Source: Eublepharis macularius (taxonomy: Eukaryota; Chordata; Lepidosauria; Squamata; Eublepharidae). Taken from it: a stretch of 64,000 nt of DNA. Below the pieces are notes generated by a model. The model saw nothing but the letters and a program-made list of their open reading frames with translations, was not told where the DNA came from and searched no databases. The stretch lies in assembly GCF_028583425.1 (NCBI RefSeq), contig NC_072790.1, positions 157,660,397 through 157,724,396 of the forward strand. The letters run 5' to 3'. This document shows, piece after piece, positions 1 through 45,779 of the stretch (its first letter is position 1; each line of letters opens with the position of its first letter). The translations under genes were made by a program, and so were the position numbers.

Positions 1-1054
1 TCTGGACTTGATCATTAGTGGGTGATTTGGGGGGAATGGAAGGGGAAAAAATGATGGAAATTAGCTTTGACAAGGCCCCTTGCCTATGCTATCACATCAG
101 TGTTGATATCAGCACAGCAAATATTCAAATACAGTAACATCTTGTTTAACCCCCAGAGGGTCCCCAGGGTCATCCCTTCATAGTGTAGTTCTTATCATGG
201 GAGGGAAGGAAAGTGCACTTTCAGCCACTGCATATTGGTATTATGTTTACCTAGGTTTCCCACCCGGAGAGTTGAAAGTATTGCTAAGACAGATTTCAGT
301 TATTTGCAGGGCTTTTGTACATATGTGTGATGCTATTCATAAGTACTGAGTACCAGCCTAGTGCCCTGGCCTGTCCCATCAACCAGAGAAAGAGAAAATG
401 GACCCTCAGGAACAGCCTAATGGGGATCTGCAGAGCGAAGGGGAGCACTGTGGAAATCAACACAACTTTATATATGAGTCCTGGCACTTTTTTTAAACAA
501 ACAAAAGAAAACCCAACTAGTTATTTGGATACTCTTTTTGGAAGAAAATTGAATTAAGATCAATCCAGTAGAGGCAAGCAGAGTAAATGAGCAAAATGGA
601 CACAGCTGAGGAAGGACTTTTCTATGCTTACTATGTAAAAAGTCAACCACATCTAATGCATCAAAATATAAGATATGGCAGGCTTGGCTTAAGCAAGGAC
701 AGCTGTGAAAGCCAGTGGCTGCTAAAATGCATGCAGAGGCTCTACCAGTGGAGAGACTTAAATTGCCTGTCTTAATGGAGTTCATCACAGCTTTAATATC
801 AATGCTGGCATAACACCTGGAGCTCTAGTTTTCCAAAGCATTGCAGATAATAAGCATATGCTTCCAAAGAAAAATCTATGCACAGTAGTTAAAATGCAAA
901 AGTTTATTTTTAAGACCTAGAAACATGCTGGCTGAAATATTTAAATGATCACTATGCAGTTTAATTATATATTTTAATTATGTTTTAATATTTTGACATA
1001 TATATGTCAGAACTACTAAAGTAATATATAGTGTCTTCTCTGGATTTGTTACAG

Positions 1055-1108
1055 TTTTTGTGACTTGACTGCATTATTTGCTGTCCGAACATATGGTATC
1101 ATTGAAAG
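1055..1108 (+). CDS. CATSPERE: CATSPERE penultimate coding exon (partial gene)
   Basis: A 54-nt exon is bounded by a pyrimidine-rich acceptor ending in ACAG and a donor GTAATT. After one leading base it reads FCDLTALFAVRTYGIIE without a stop and ends with AG, which pairs with the leading C of the next exon (3229) to make a Ser codon. The phase agreement across a 2.1-kb intron is good evidence that both exons are real. In CatSper auxiliary subunits this region is the last extracellular stretch before the membrane anchor. Gene identity rests on that architecture and on synteny: in other vertebrates CATSPERE lies directly upstream of DESI2 on the same strand, as here. The exon is too short to identify by itself. 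Confidence 0.6.
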
Positions 1109-3228
1109 GTAATTAAAAATAGACCTGGCTAAATATTAGATATTGTAATAGCACTGGAAAAAATACAAAGTTTGGAAAGCACAAATAACAAATAGCTTTC
1201 CTATATAGTTATCCCTCTTAATAATAGCAGTAACAAACTTGAAAATGGTTCTGTCATTACCATCTGTTTTGTTACCCCAGTCATGGTGGGCAATGTGCTC
1301 TCATTCTTTAAGGATTGCTCTAGCCATGACACAGGATAAGTATGTGATGTTTATTTTATTATCAGGTCTATACAATATTAATTTAACAGCATAAAGTGGA
1401 TTATGTATTTGAGTTAACACAAACTTTAATGTTTAGTATTAGTTTCTGTTAAGATTAGTTTTATGTATCCGATGTTCAAGACAGAGAAACAAGGTGTAAA
1501 GTAAGAGCCAGCATATTGTAGAGGTTAGATTGTCAGACTAGGGTCTGGGAGACCCAGGTTCAAATGCCCACTCTCCCATAGAAGCTCACCAGTCATATCC
1601 TCTTAGCCGAACCTGCCTCATAGGTTTGCTGTGAGATCAAACAGAGAACAGGAGAATGATTTATACCACTTTGGATCTCCGCTAGGGTAAATAAATCAAT
1701 AAAATCCAATCTAGAGATATTCAGGCATATCTTAGTCTGCATGAGTTGAGAAATAGGAAAAATAAAAATAGAAACCATCAACATAATTGTGATAAAGGGA
1801 GTTTTCCAGAACTCTTAATTAGGTTGGATGTTAAAACCGACAAAAAGGGGGGGAGGATATTTCAAGCCATGATATTGAAGCCTCATCTACTCATGCTCAT
1901 AGTACCTCTGGATAAAATTAGCCACATGAAACCACAAGTTGTTTAAAGAGTAAATTATATGTCCTTCAAAATACCACCATTAAGTCTTCCCAACTTTAAT
2001 CAGAACCAGTTTCTGAAAAAAAATTAATAGCTTTTGCTTCTGAAATTTAATTTTTATTTCCATGAACTACTGAACTTCCATGGACAGAGAATTGATTATT
2101 TGCATGGATTGAAGCAAGCATCTCTACTTTTTCATGTGTTCACTTATTTCCTGATTTAATATTTCCCCCCCAACCTAGACAAGTTTCTTTCACATGTTGC
2201 AGAAGATGGAAGAATTTTAAAGGCATCCAAGGTGGGAGAGAAAAAGTGGAGACAGAGAATTGGAGGGGAGAAACAGCAGAGATGACAAGGATTGAGGAGA
2301 AAAAAAGCAGTTATAGCGGGCAAGAAAACAGCAATGAGAAGTTTGGAAGGAGAACACCCCGCTGAGCCCCTTGTAGATTATTGTACATAGTTAAAAAGCC
2401 TTTTGAGGGAGTAAAAGGAACCATGTTGATATTTTAACACTGTGTCTTGAAAAGCATTTTATTATTCTGAAAGAATGTTTTTAATAAGAGGCTTTCCCTA
2501 TTTTTTCAAAACCACCTGGTTTTTATTAGAAAGTTTGTTCCTGGGCCTTCTCATTTTGAGTTAACTTATAGCTCTTAATAGAACCATACCTTTTGAATGT
2601 GTGCTTTTCATTCAGATTAAAGCCTGCCAGAAACTCACTGTCATTGGCCAGAAAGGAGGGGAGAGCTGTTCACCAGAGATGTAGTTGCTATGCAAGTTGT
2701 AGATCCTAGTACCATTTTAAAAATACTATTTAAGAGTTATTAAAAGCTCTGTTTGAGAGTTATTAAAAGCTCTGTTTTCTCTCTGGAATCAATTGCAGTT
2801 TGATGGACAGTTTAAACTGGGTAAAAGGCATAAAAGGAAAGGATCAAACGCCCCTTTCCCAGTCTTCAAAGCAGCATGTGAGACCGCTAATTAATGTTTA
2901 GATCGCAGAAGTTTAGATCAAGCTTGACTTAAACTGCCCAGAACTTTCTAGAAGTGGGTAGCTTACTAGCCAAACCAGTATTAATCCATGACCGAACAAA
3001 GACTGCAATGCTATGTAGACTTGGAGAAAAGTACTACTGAAATATGTAGGGCTTTTTGCTGAGTAAACTCATATAGGATTGCTCTGCATGGATTTTGGTA
3101 GTTATTTTCTACTTGTGCTTGTTGCAGCAGTAACTTTACTTGGGATGTAGTATACCTGAGATTATAACATAATCCTGTTACAAAACATGAAACCCATACA
3201 TATAAATGATGTTTGGTTTCTCTTCCAG
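1109..3228 (+). other. CATSPERE: CATSPERE last intron
   Basis: This AT-rich stretch lies between the two CATSPERE exons. It holds one tRNA-type SINE (about 1505-1705) and a 22-bp direct duplication around 2732-2775. No further coding signal was seen. Confidence 0.5.
1505..1705 (+). repeat. tRNA-derived SINE
   Basis: The copy starts AGAGCCAGCATATTGTAGAGG, which is a diverged A box, and has a B-box match GGTTCAAATGC at about 1558. Between and after these is the same body found in the other SINE copies of this window (agacccaggttc, cctcataggtttgctgtgag, accactttg). It is a diverged member of the squamate tRNA-SINE group. Confidence 0.65.
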
Positions 3229-3415
3229 CCTGAATGGTGTTAAGGTTGCTTGTTTCTCTATCATGATAGTAACACTGTTTTTGGGAGTTCTTGTCTTCAG
3301 TTACTTCAGATATGTGAAGATATTTCGGACAAGTGCTTTTGTTGATCCACCGCAGTCCCTTCACCCACGTCGTAGCGCGATAACTTCAGCAGATGAACTG
3401 AAGAAAGAAGAATAA
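3229..3415 (+). CDS. CATSPERE: CATSPERE last coding exon: transmembrane segment and cytoplasmic tail
   Basis: The exon follows an acceptor TTTCTCTTCCAG and ends at TAA 3413-3415. It encodes about 62 residues: a hydrophobic helix (VACFSIMIVTLFLGVLVFSY), then a basic juxtamembrane stretch FRYVKIFR and a charged tail ending DELKKEE. This is the C terminus of a type I single-pass membrane protein. CATSPERE encodes the epsilon auxiliary subunit of the sperm calcium channel CatSper, which has a large ectodomain, one C-terminal membrane helix and a short tail. The assignment is by topology and position next to DESI2; I could not align it to a reference. The apparent upstream ATG at 3206 is in the intron and is not a start. 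A poly(A) signal follows 15 bases after the stop. Confidence 0.65.
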
Positions 3416-3429
3416 CTTGTCTGCCTTGT

Positions 3430-3435
3430 AATAAA
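3430..3435 (+). terminator. Poly(A) signal AATAAA after the CATSPERE stop
   Basis: AATAAA begins 15 bases after the stop codon. A second AATAAA lies at 4045-4050 in AT-rich sequence and could serve as a distal site. Both are motif matches only; no transcript evidence is available. Confidence 0.5.
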
Positions 3436-4520
3436 CTGTAACACAATGTAATTTTCCAACAATTTTTAATATATAAGTGTAACACAAAGATCTTTTTACC
3501 CTTCCCACAAAAATATCATAATCCAAAATGATTGTTTCTAGAGATATGGCACAATTAGCCCTGAGGCCCCTCTGTTATTATATATTTTATGCTAAATGTT
3601 GAGCATTTCCTGATAGCTCTGTTGTTTCCTTTGTCCTACCACAATGACTGTATAAGAGTAGTACAAATGTGAGATTCCACTGCTTTAGGGACAATTAGAG
3701 GAACTGATACAGTACTGAATTATCACAAGGTGTGGGACCTCTGAAGCCTAATCCAGTGCAGAACTGGGCATTCCTAAAACTAACTCTGCATATGATTGAG
3801 GTATACACTTGTTTTGCAGAAATCTTTGTGGCATACAGAAGTCACAATTTTTAATATTTCTTTTAAGATTTTTAAGTCAGTCAAGATTATTTTAATCTAT
3901 TGTGTTATGTAGTTCAAACTGTTTGAGTTTATTATCCATTATATGACAATATATTTAAAAATTCTTGGATGTTTTTTGTTTCAGAAAATAAGAGTTTTCC
4001 TGTAACTTTAAAAGAGATTCAAATTGCATTCATTCTTAAATCTAAATAAAATATAAATGTATGAAATATACTTGTTATTTTATTATAATAGTATTATCTT
4101 TATAGTTTCTGTACTGTGTCAAAAAAAGGAACAAAACATGATTCTGCAACTTTTTTTAACAATTGATTATGGTACTAAGTTATTGTGTAGCATTATACAA
4201 AATGTGGATGTGGTTTTCAAAAACAGGATAGGAGACTTGGCATTACATCAAGTCTATCTATATAACCAGACTGCTTCCAAATCATTCTCTTGGGTGATTA
4301 GTTAGATGGTGTTTGTGCTTTTGCTGAATGTCCCAAATGATTTTCTTCTTTTGGTGGTTTATGAAGGCGATTAATACCCGTCTCCCAACATGTAGGGGAT
4401 ACTCATTATCATTAAGACTATCCCAAAAGAATGGCTAAGAGAAGTCTAGTTCTTCTCTACTTCAGTCAGAGCTAAGGAGATAACAGGGCATGTTTCCATG
4501 CTCAGAGCCTCAGCCATGAG
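3436..4520. other. Intergenic AT-rich sequence
   Basis: This AT-rich stretch holds a possible alternative CATSPERE 3' end (AATAAA at 4045). No ORF resembling a known family and no clear repeat was recognised. Confidence 0.4.
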
Positions 4521-4600
4521 TGTAAAGTGCTATCAAGTTGCAGCTAATTTAGGCAATCCCATAGGGTTTTCAAGGCAAGAGATGGAACAGGGGTGGTAAC
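4520..4600 (+). repeat. SINE-like fragment
   Basis: It contains the phrases GTGCTATCAAGTTGCAGC and CCCATAGGGTTTTCAAGGC, which recur in squamate interspersed repeats. It is short and diverged, so the family is not assigned. Confidence 0.35.
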
Positions 4601-4634
4601 AACCTATAGTACATAGTAGTAAATTCTATGGTTC

Positions 4635-5560
4635 CTATTTCTTTACTGATGCATCTCTTTGAGACAACTTCCTTACAGTACAGCCCTTCTGAGTGAAAAG
4701 TCTTCTTGAATAATCCAGTTTTGCATAATTTGCAGAAAGCCAGGAAAGTGGGAGCCTTCTTGACTCTTCAGGTAGGCCATTCCATAAAGCAGGGGCCACC
4801 ACATGTGTACAGGCAACTTGATTTTGCTCATGTGCAAGGTGGGACCTGCAGGAGACCCTGTTCAGATGAGTCAACCTTTTGTGGTGGAGAGAGAGGTGAT
4901 CCCATAGATAAACCAGACCAAGGCCATGAAGAGCTTTGCATGTGATAGCCAATACCTTAAATTGAGCTGGGTAGCTGATGGGTAGCCAGTGGAGAGACTG
5001 CAGAATGGGAATAATATTCATTCTTCCAGCTCCCAATAATAACTGAACCACAGAGTTCTGCACCAACTGGAGGGGAGACCTACATACAGTATGTTACAGT
5101 AGTGAGGTCTTGATGTTACCATGGCACAGATCCAGATAGGCCATGTTTAGATAGGGGGCCATCTTCCAGGCTAGACTGTAGTTGTAGAAAGCATTTTTGT
5201 GACTGCCTTAACTTGTTTTTCTAGCAGTAGTGTTTTTATTTATTTAATTTGTTGGATTTGCAAGGGTCACACCATCAAAAGTGGGGAGAACAATGTCCTT
5301 CAAATTCTCTGCTTTCTCAATTAGCATCACTTCCATCTTGTCTGGGTTCAATTTCTATTTGTTTGCTTTTACCCATTTGACCACAGCTGTCAGGCAGTGA
5401 CCCAAGATTTCTACTGCAACATGCAGTGACTTGGATAGCTAGATAAAAGAGTTGGATGTCATCTGTATACTGATGGCATCCAATTCCATAGCTATGGATA
5501 AGTTTTCCTTAAGACTTTACACAGAGGTTGAATAGCATGGGGGTGGATTTTGAGGTGGAT
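4635..5560 (-). pseudogene. L2-type LINE fragment, 3' part of ORF2
   Basis: On the minus strand this encodes the C-terminal region of an L2/CR1-superfamily ORF2: QLLLGAGRMNIIPILQSLHWLPISY, then FKVLAITCKALHGLGLVYLWDHLS, then a decayed tail with ALWNGLPEESRRLPL. Further upstream on the same strand (near 5440) the RT active-site region survives as a QY-TDD-type motif. Stops and frameshifts are frequent, so this is an old inert copy. The same sequence recurs at 39.3-39.6 and 44.7-45.1 kb, which lets those pieces be recognised as one family. Confidence 0.8.
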
Positions 5561-5889
5561 TCTAAAGAGAATATTTCTCCACACAAAAATAGCTTGAAAA
5601 TGTGGGTATGCACAGGGATTTTCATTATTTAATAGTGTATTTGATGTTACATAAAAATTTCATTATGACAAAAAATCCGGAGTGATTAAAATTATAAAGC
5701 GAAAACATTTTCCATTGGAAAAATGGGGGGGGGGTGTTATGGGAGGGGTAAACAGGCTTTCCCCAGAGCAATGTTCGCTCTAAATGGTGCAGTGTTGTGA
5801 GCCAGAAATCCAATTTGTGAGCAGCAACTTGCAAGTTGTGAGTGCGCCTTTTCAAAAACCAGAATCCATTTGATTAAAAGACTTTTGAT

Positions 5890-5945
5890 TTAGGTTGTCT
5901 GGGGCATTGGTATTGGGTGCCATCAATATGCTGATGACACCCACT
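5890..5945 (+). repeat. Small L2 fragment
   Basis: In one frame it reads GCHQYADDTH, matching the YADD catalytic motif region of the L2 reverse transcriptases in this window. Only about 55 bases remain before a Penelope-like fragment starts. Confidence 0.5.
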
Positions 5946-6080
5946 TAGGAATGTGGTTCTCAAAAGCTTATGCCTCAATAAAGTGGGTTAGTCTTAAAGA
6001 TGCTACCAGACTCTTTTCTATTTTGCAACTACAAACTAACACAGCTAACTCCTCTGGATCTACGGAGAAGAAGAATTGTG
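5945..6080 (+). repeat. Penelope-like terminal fragment
   Basis: The block holds GTGGTTCTCAAAAGCTTATG, then GTTAGTCTTAAAGATGCTACC, then CAACTACAAACTAACA and CTCCTCTGGATCTA. The same chain recurs at 12070-12200. These phrases belong to a widespread amniote repeat family that I attribute to Penelope-like retroelements. Its 5' end, with the CTGATGA core, is missing here. Confidence 0.45.
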
Positions 6081-6765
6081 CATCATCCAGCTCCACAATG
6101 CACTCACTCTCTGGCTATTCCCGTCTGTGTTTTATATAAAAAGGTGTTGTGAAGCATGCCTGCAAATGGCTCAGACACCATTTCTTTCCACATGCATCAG
6201 TGTATTGCCAGAGTTTTCTTTGCATTTTGGGCAACATCAGGCAGATGAGCTTCAGTAAGGGTTCCTCTTTGCCCACAAGCAAATCCTAAACAGAATGTGA
6301 TGTGCAGTCATCCCTCCCTCTACCTCTGCTCTGTCTATTGGCATTTCCTGTCTCTTCTGTGGCCAGGTCTGCAGAAAGAAGAAAAAAGCTGGCTGAAGTT
6401 GCAGGGGGAGCACCTATTTAGCTTCCAGCTGAGAGCTGCTCATTTGGAACAGCCTAGAACTGGCCTTTAGTCACCCTAGAGGCTTCATGGCTTTAAAAAC
6501 TCTTTCCTCTTTGTGAGTTATGATCATGGAATCTTTGAAATGAAATCAAGTCATAAAGCATAAAGTCAGCACTGAAGTCCTGCCTTCTCCTTGCTTGCCA
6601 TTCTGTTTTATTACACTATACTGGAATGATATAGTCTCCCCTGAACATATAAGCAGAATGCCATTAATGTACAAAAATACTGGTAAAACTGAGGCCTTAG
6701 CTCCCCACGGAATAATTTAACTAGCGGAAAGCCTGTCGTACCAGCCTGCTGCGGCTCTTACCCCA
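6080..6765. other. Intergenic sequence without recognised genes
   Basis: This is mixed-composition sequence between the Penelope-like fragment and the minisatellite. No gene or classifiable repeat was recognised. Confidence 0.35.
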
Positions 6766-8930
6766 GAGCCCGGTGAGGGGCTGGGAAAAAGCTGTGCGGG
6801 TGCCTGCCATGGCTCTTCTTCCAGAGCCCAGCGAGGGGCTGGGGAAAGGCCGCGCGGGTGCCCACCATGGCTCTTCTTCCAGAGCCCAGCGAGGGGCTGG
6901 GGAAAGGCCGCGCGGGTGCCCACCATGGCTCTTCTTCCAGAGCCTGGCGAGGGGCTGGGGAAAGGCTGCACGGGCGCCTGCAGTGGCTCCTTCCCCCCCC
7001 CCCCAGCCAGGCGAGGGGCCAAGGAAAGGCCGAGCGGGCGCCTGCTGCGGCTCTTTCCCCGAGCAAGGCGAGGGGCTGGGGAAAGGCCGCACGGGTGCCC
7101 GCCATGGCTCCTCTTCCAGAGCCCAGCGAGGGGTTGGGGAAATGCTGCGTGGGCGCCTGCCATGGTGCCTCCTCCAGAGCCCGGTGAGGGGCTGGAGAAA
7201 GGCCACACGGGTGCCTGCCACGGTGCCTCCTCCAGAGTCTGGCGGGGGGGCCAGGGAACGCCACGCGGGCACCTGCCATGGTGCCTCCTCCACAGCCCAG
7301 CGAGGGGCTGGGGAAAGGCAGTGTTGGAGCCTGCCATGGCTCTTCCCCCCCCCCCGAGCCTGGCGACGGGCTGGGAAAAGGCCGCACAGGCGCCTGCCAT
7401 AGCTCTTTCCCCCGAGCCTGGCAAGGGGCCATGGAAAGGCCAAGCGGGTGCCCGCCATGGCTCCTCTTCCAGAGCCTGGCGAGGGCCCGGGGAAAGGCTG
7501 CACAGGCGCCTGCCACGGCTCTTTCCTCTGAGCCTGCCGAGGGGCCGGGGAAAGGCCTGGAAAGGCCGCGTGGGCACCTGCCACGGCTCTTTCTCTGAGC
7601 CAGGCGAGGGGCTGGGGAAAGACCGTGCGCACGGCTCTTCCCCCCCCCCCGAGCCTGGCAACGGGCCAGGGAAAGGCTGCATGGGCGCCTGGCATGGTGC
7701 CTCCTCCAGAGCCGGGCAAGGGGCCGGGGAAAGGCTATGCGGGCGCCTGCCACGGCTCTTTCCCCGAGCCCGGTGAGGGGCCGGGGAAAGGCCGCGTGGG
7801 CGCCTGCCATGGCTCTATCCCCTGAGCTTGGCAACGGGTGCCTGTCCTGGTTCTTTCCCTGAGCCAGGCGAGGGGCTGGGGAATGGCCACACGGGCACCT
7901 GCCATGGCTCTTTCCCCCGAGCCTGGCAAGGGGCCGGGGAAAGGCCACGCAGGTGACCACCATGGCTCCTCTTCCAGAGCCCAGCGAGGTGCTGGGGAAA
8001 AGCCACACAGGTGCCTGCCATGGTGCCTCCTCCAGAGCCCGGTGAGGAGCTGGGGAAAGGCTTCGTTGGCGCCTGGTACATGGGCGCCTCTTTCCTCTGA
8101 GCATGGCGAGGGGTTGGGGAAAGGCTGTGCGGGCACCTGCCGCGGCTCTTTCCCCGAGCTAGGCGAGGGGCTGGGGAAAGGCCATGTGGGCGCCTGCCGC
8201 AGCTCTTCCCCCCCCCCCAGCCCAGCAAGGGGCCATGGAAAGGCCGAGCGGGTGCCCACCATGGCTCCTCTTCCAGAGCCCGGCAAGGGGCTGGGGAAAG
8301 GCTGCACAGGCGCCTGCCATGGTGCCTCCTCTAGAGCCCGCGTGGGGGGCCAGGGAAAGGCCATGCAAGCGCCTGCCACGGCTCTTTCCCCAAGCCCGAC
8401 GAGGGGCTGGGGAAAGGCTGCCCGTGCGCCTGCCACGGCTCTTTCCCCCGAGCCTGGCAAGGGGCCGGGGAAAGGCCACGCAAGTGCCCACCATGGCTCC
8501 TCTTCCAGAGCCCGGCGAGGTGCCGGGGAAAAGCCACACAGGTGCCTGCCATGGTGCTTCCTCCAGAGCCCGGTGAGGAGCTGGGGAAAGGCTTCGTTGG
8601 CCCCTGGTACGCGGGCGCCTTTTTCCTCTGAGCACGGCGAGGGGTTGGGGAAAGGCTGTGCGGGCGCCTGCCGCGGCTCTTTCCCCGAGCTAGGCGAGGG
8701 GCTGGGGAAAGACCACGCAGGTGCCTGCCACGGCTGTTCCCCCCCCCCAGCCCAGGGAGGTGCCGGGGAAAGGCCTCGCAGGTGCCCACCATGGCTCCTC
8801 TTCCAGAGCTCAGCGAGGGAAAGGCCGTGCGGGCGCCTGCCATGGGGCTGCCTCCAGAGCCCGGCGAGGGGCTGGGGAAAAGCCATGCGGGCGCCTGCCA
8901 CGGCTCTTTCCCCCTAGCCTGCCGAGGGGC
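6766..8930 (+). repeat. GC-rich ~58-bp minisatellite array
   Basis: About 35-38 head-to-tail copies of a unit near 58 bp are present. Each holds GAGGGGCTGGGGAAAGGC, then a variable CGCGCGGGTGCC, then CACCATGGCTCTTCTTCCAGAG. Some units carry C-runs of up to ten bases. Unit types alternate in a higher-order pattern: one subset has GGTGCCTCCTCCAGAG in place of the CTCTTCTTCC version, and a block near 7870-8150 is largely repeated at 8400-8690. The unit length is 1 mod 3, so all frames and both strands show long open frames. These are composition artefacts, not genes. The array lies about 0.7 kb upstream of the DESI2 CpG island. The paired G-runs in each unit could form quadruplexes. Confidence 0.9.
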
Positions 8931-9870
8931 TTGGGGACCTGGGAAAGGCTGTGCAGGCCCCTGCTGCAGCTCCTCCTCCAGCGCCTGGCACCTGCCCTGT
9001 GCTGGGGCTTCTAAGCTCTGCACTGAGTTGTGACAATTCCTGCGTCATAGGGCATGAGCATTTTGGTGGGAACCCTAAGAATTTCTTCCTCCCTCCCCCC
9101 TTACATCTCTAATGCTAACTCTTCTTGCTACTGTCCCCTCCTTGACAGAGCAGCAAATCCCTAGATTGCAAATGGGGGGGGGGTCACATTACTAAGTGCT
9201 GTAATTAAAAAGCACGTAATTAAAAAGTTAGTTCTTTCCTGTGTACCGTTTTTAAAAATGGGGGGCATATTTAATAAAGGACGCTGAAATGGAACAGCCC
9301 AGATACCAATTTACCCATTTCAGTGAGAATAAGAACAGATATGTATTCAAGAAGCTGCAGGAAGCAGTCAAAAACCAAACATTTGAACTTTCCACCCTCG
9401 CCTATAGCTCCATACGCCGAGTTCTACCCGCGTAGCCTGCCGGGAAATGGGTTCCTCCTGCGCTGTATACTGGGAGCTGTAGTCTTAGTCTCATCTCCCC
9501 ACTGCAGATGTGGGCAGACTTGTACGGTCGTGTTTTAATCCCTTGACTGAGATCGTGGGCGACCTGATACCTGTTCCTCATTGTAGACTCTCCGCCCGAG
9601 GAGCCGGCCTTCGGTCCAGAGGCCAACAGGGCTGAGCCGGGCCGTCTAAACGCAGCCGCGAGTGCCGATCCGTGCTGTACGCGGGGCGACGGCGTTTCCT
9701 AGGGGCGCAGCCCCGACTCCCCCTCCCCGGAGGTGGCTCCATGCTGCCGGTAGCCTCCGCCGCCTCCTTCCCCCCTCAGCAAGAGGCAGGACGAGGAGGC
9801 GGCGTCCCCCCGGGGTTCCGCCTGAGAGGGACCCCAGTGGAGAGCAGCCATCACGGGGCGCGGGAGGAGG

Positions 9871-45779
<35,909 letters not shown>

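Noticed and set aside
315..557. 80-codon plus-strand frame, possible upstream CATSPERE exon
   Set aside because: No acceptor/donor pair in a phase that fits the exon at 1055 could be shown, and the minus strand is open there too. Left unannotated.
6766..8930. CRISPR-like array
   Set aside because: Units are contiguous and nearly identical with no unique spacers, and the genome is vertebrate.
6717..9023. Long open frames on both strands (up to 448 codons)
   Set aside because: They come from a 58-bp GC-rich repeat without stops; the unit length is not a multiple of three, so every frame opens. They show low-complexity Pro/Gly/Ala/Arg protein and no domain.
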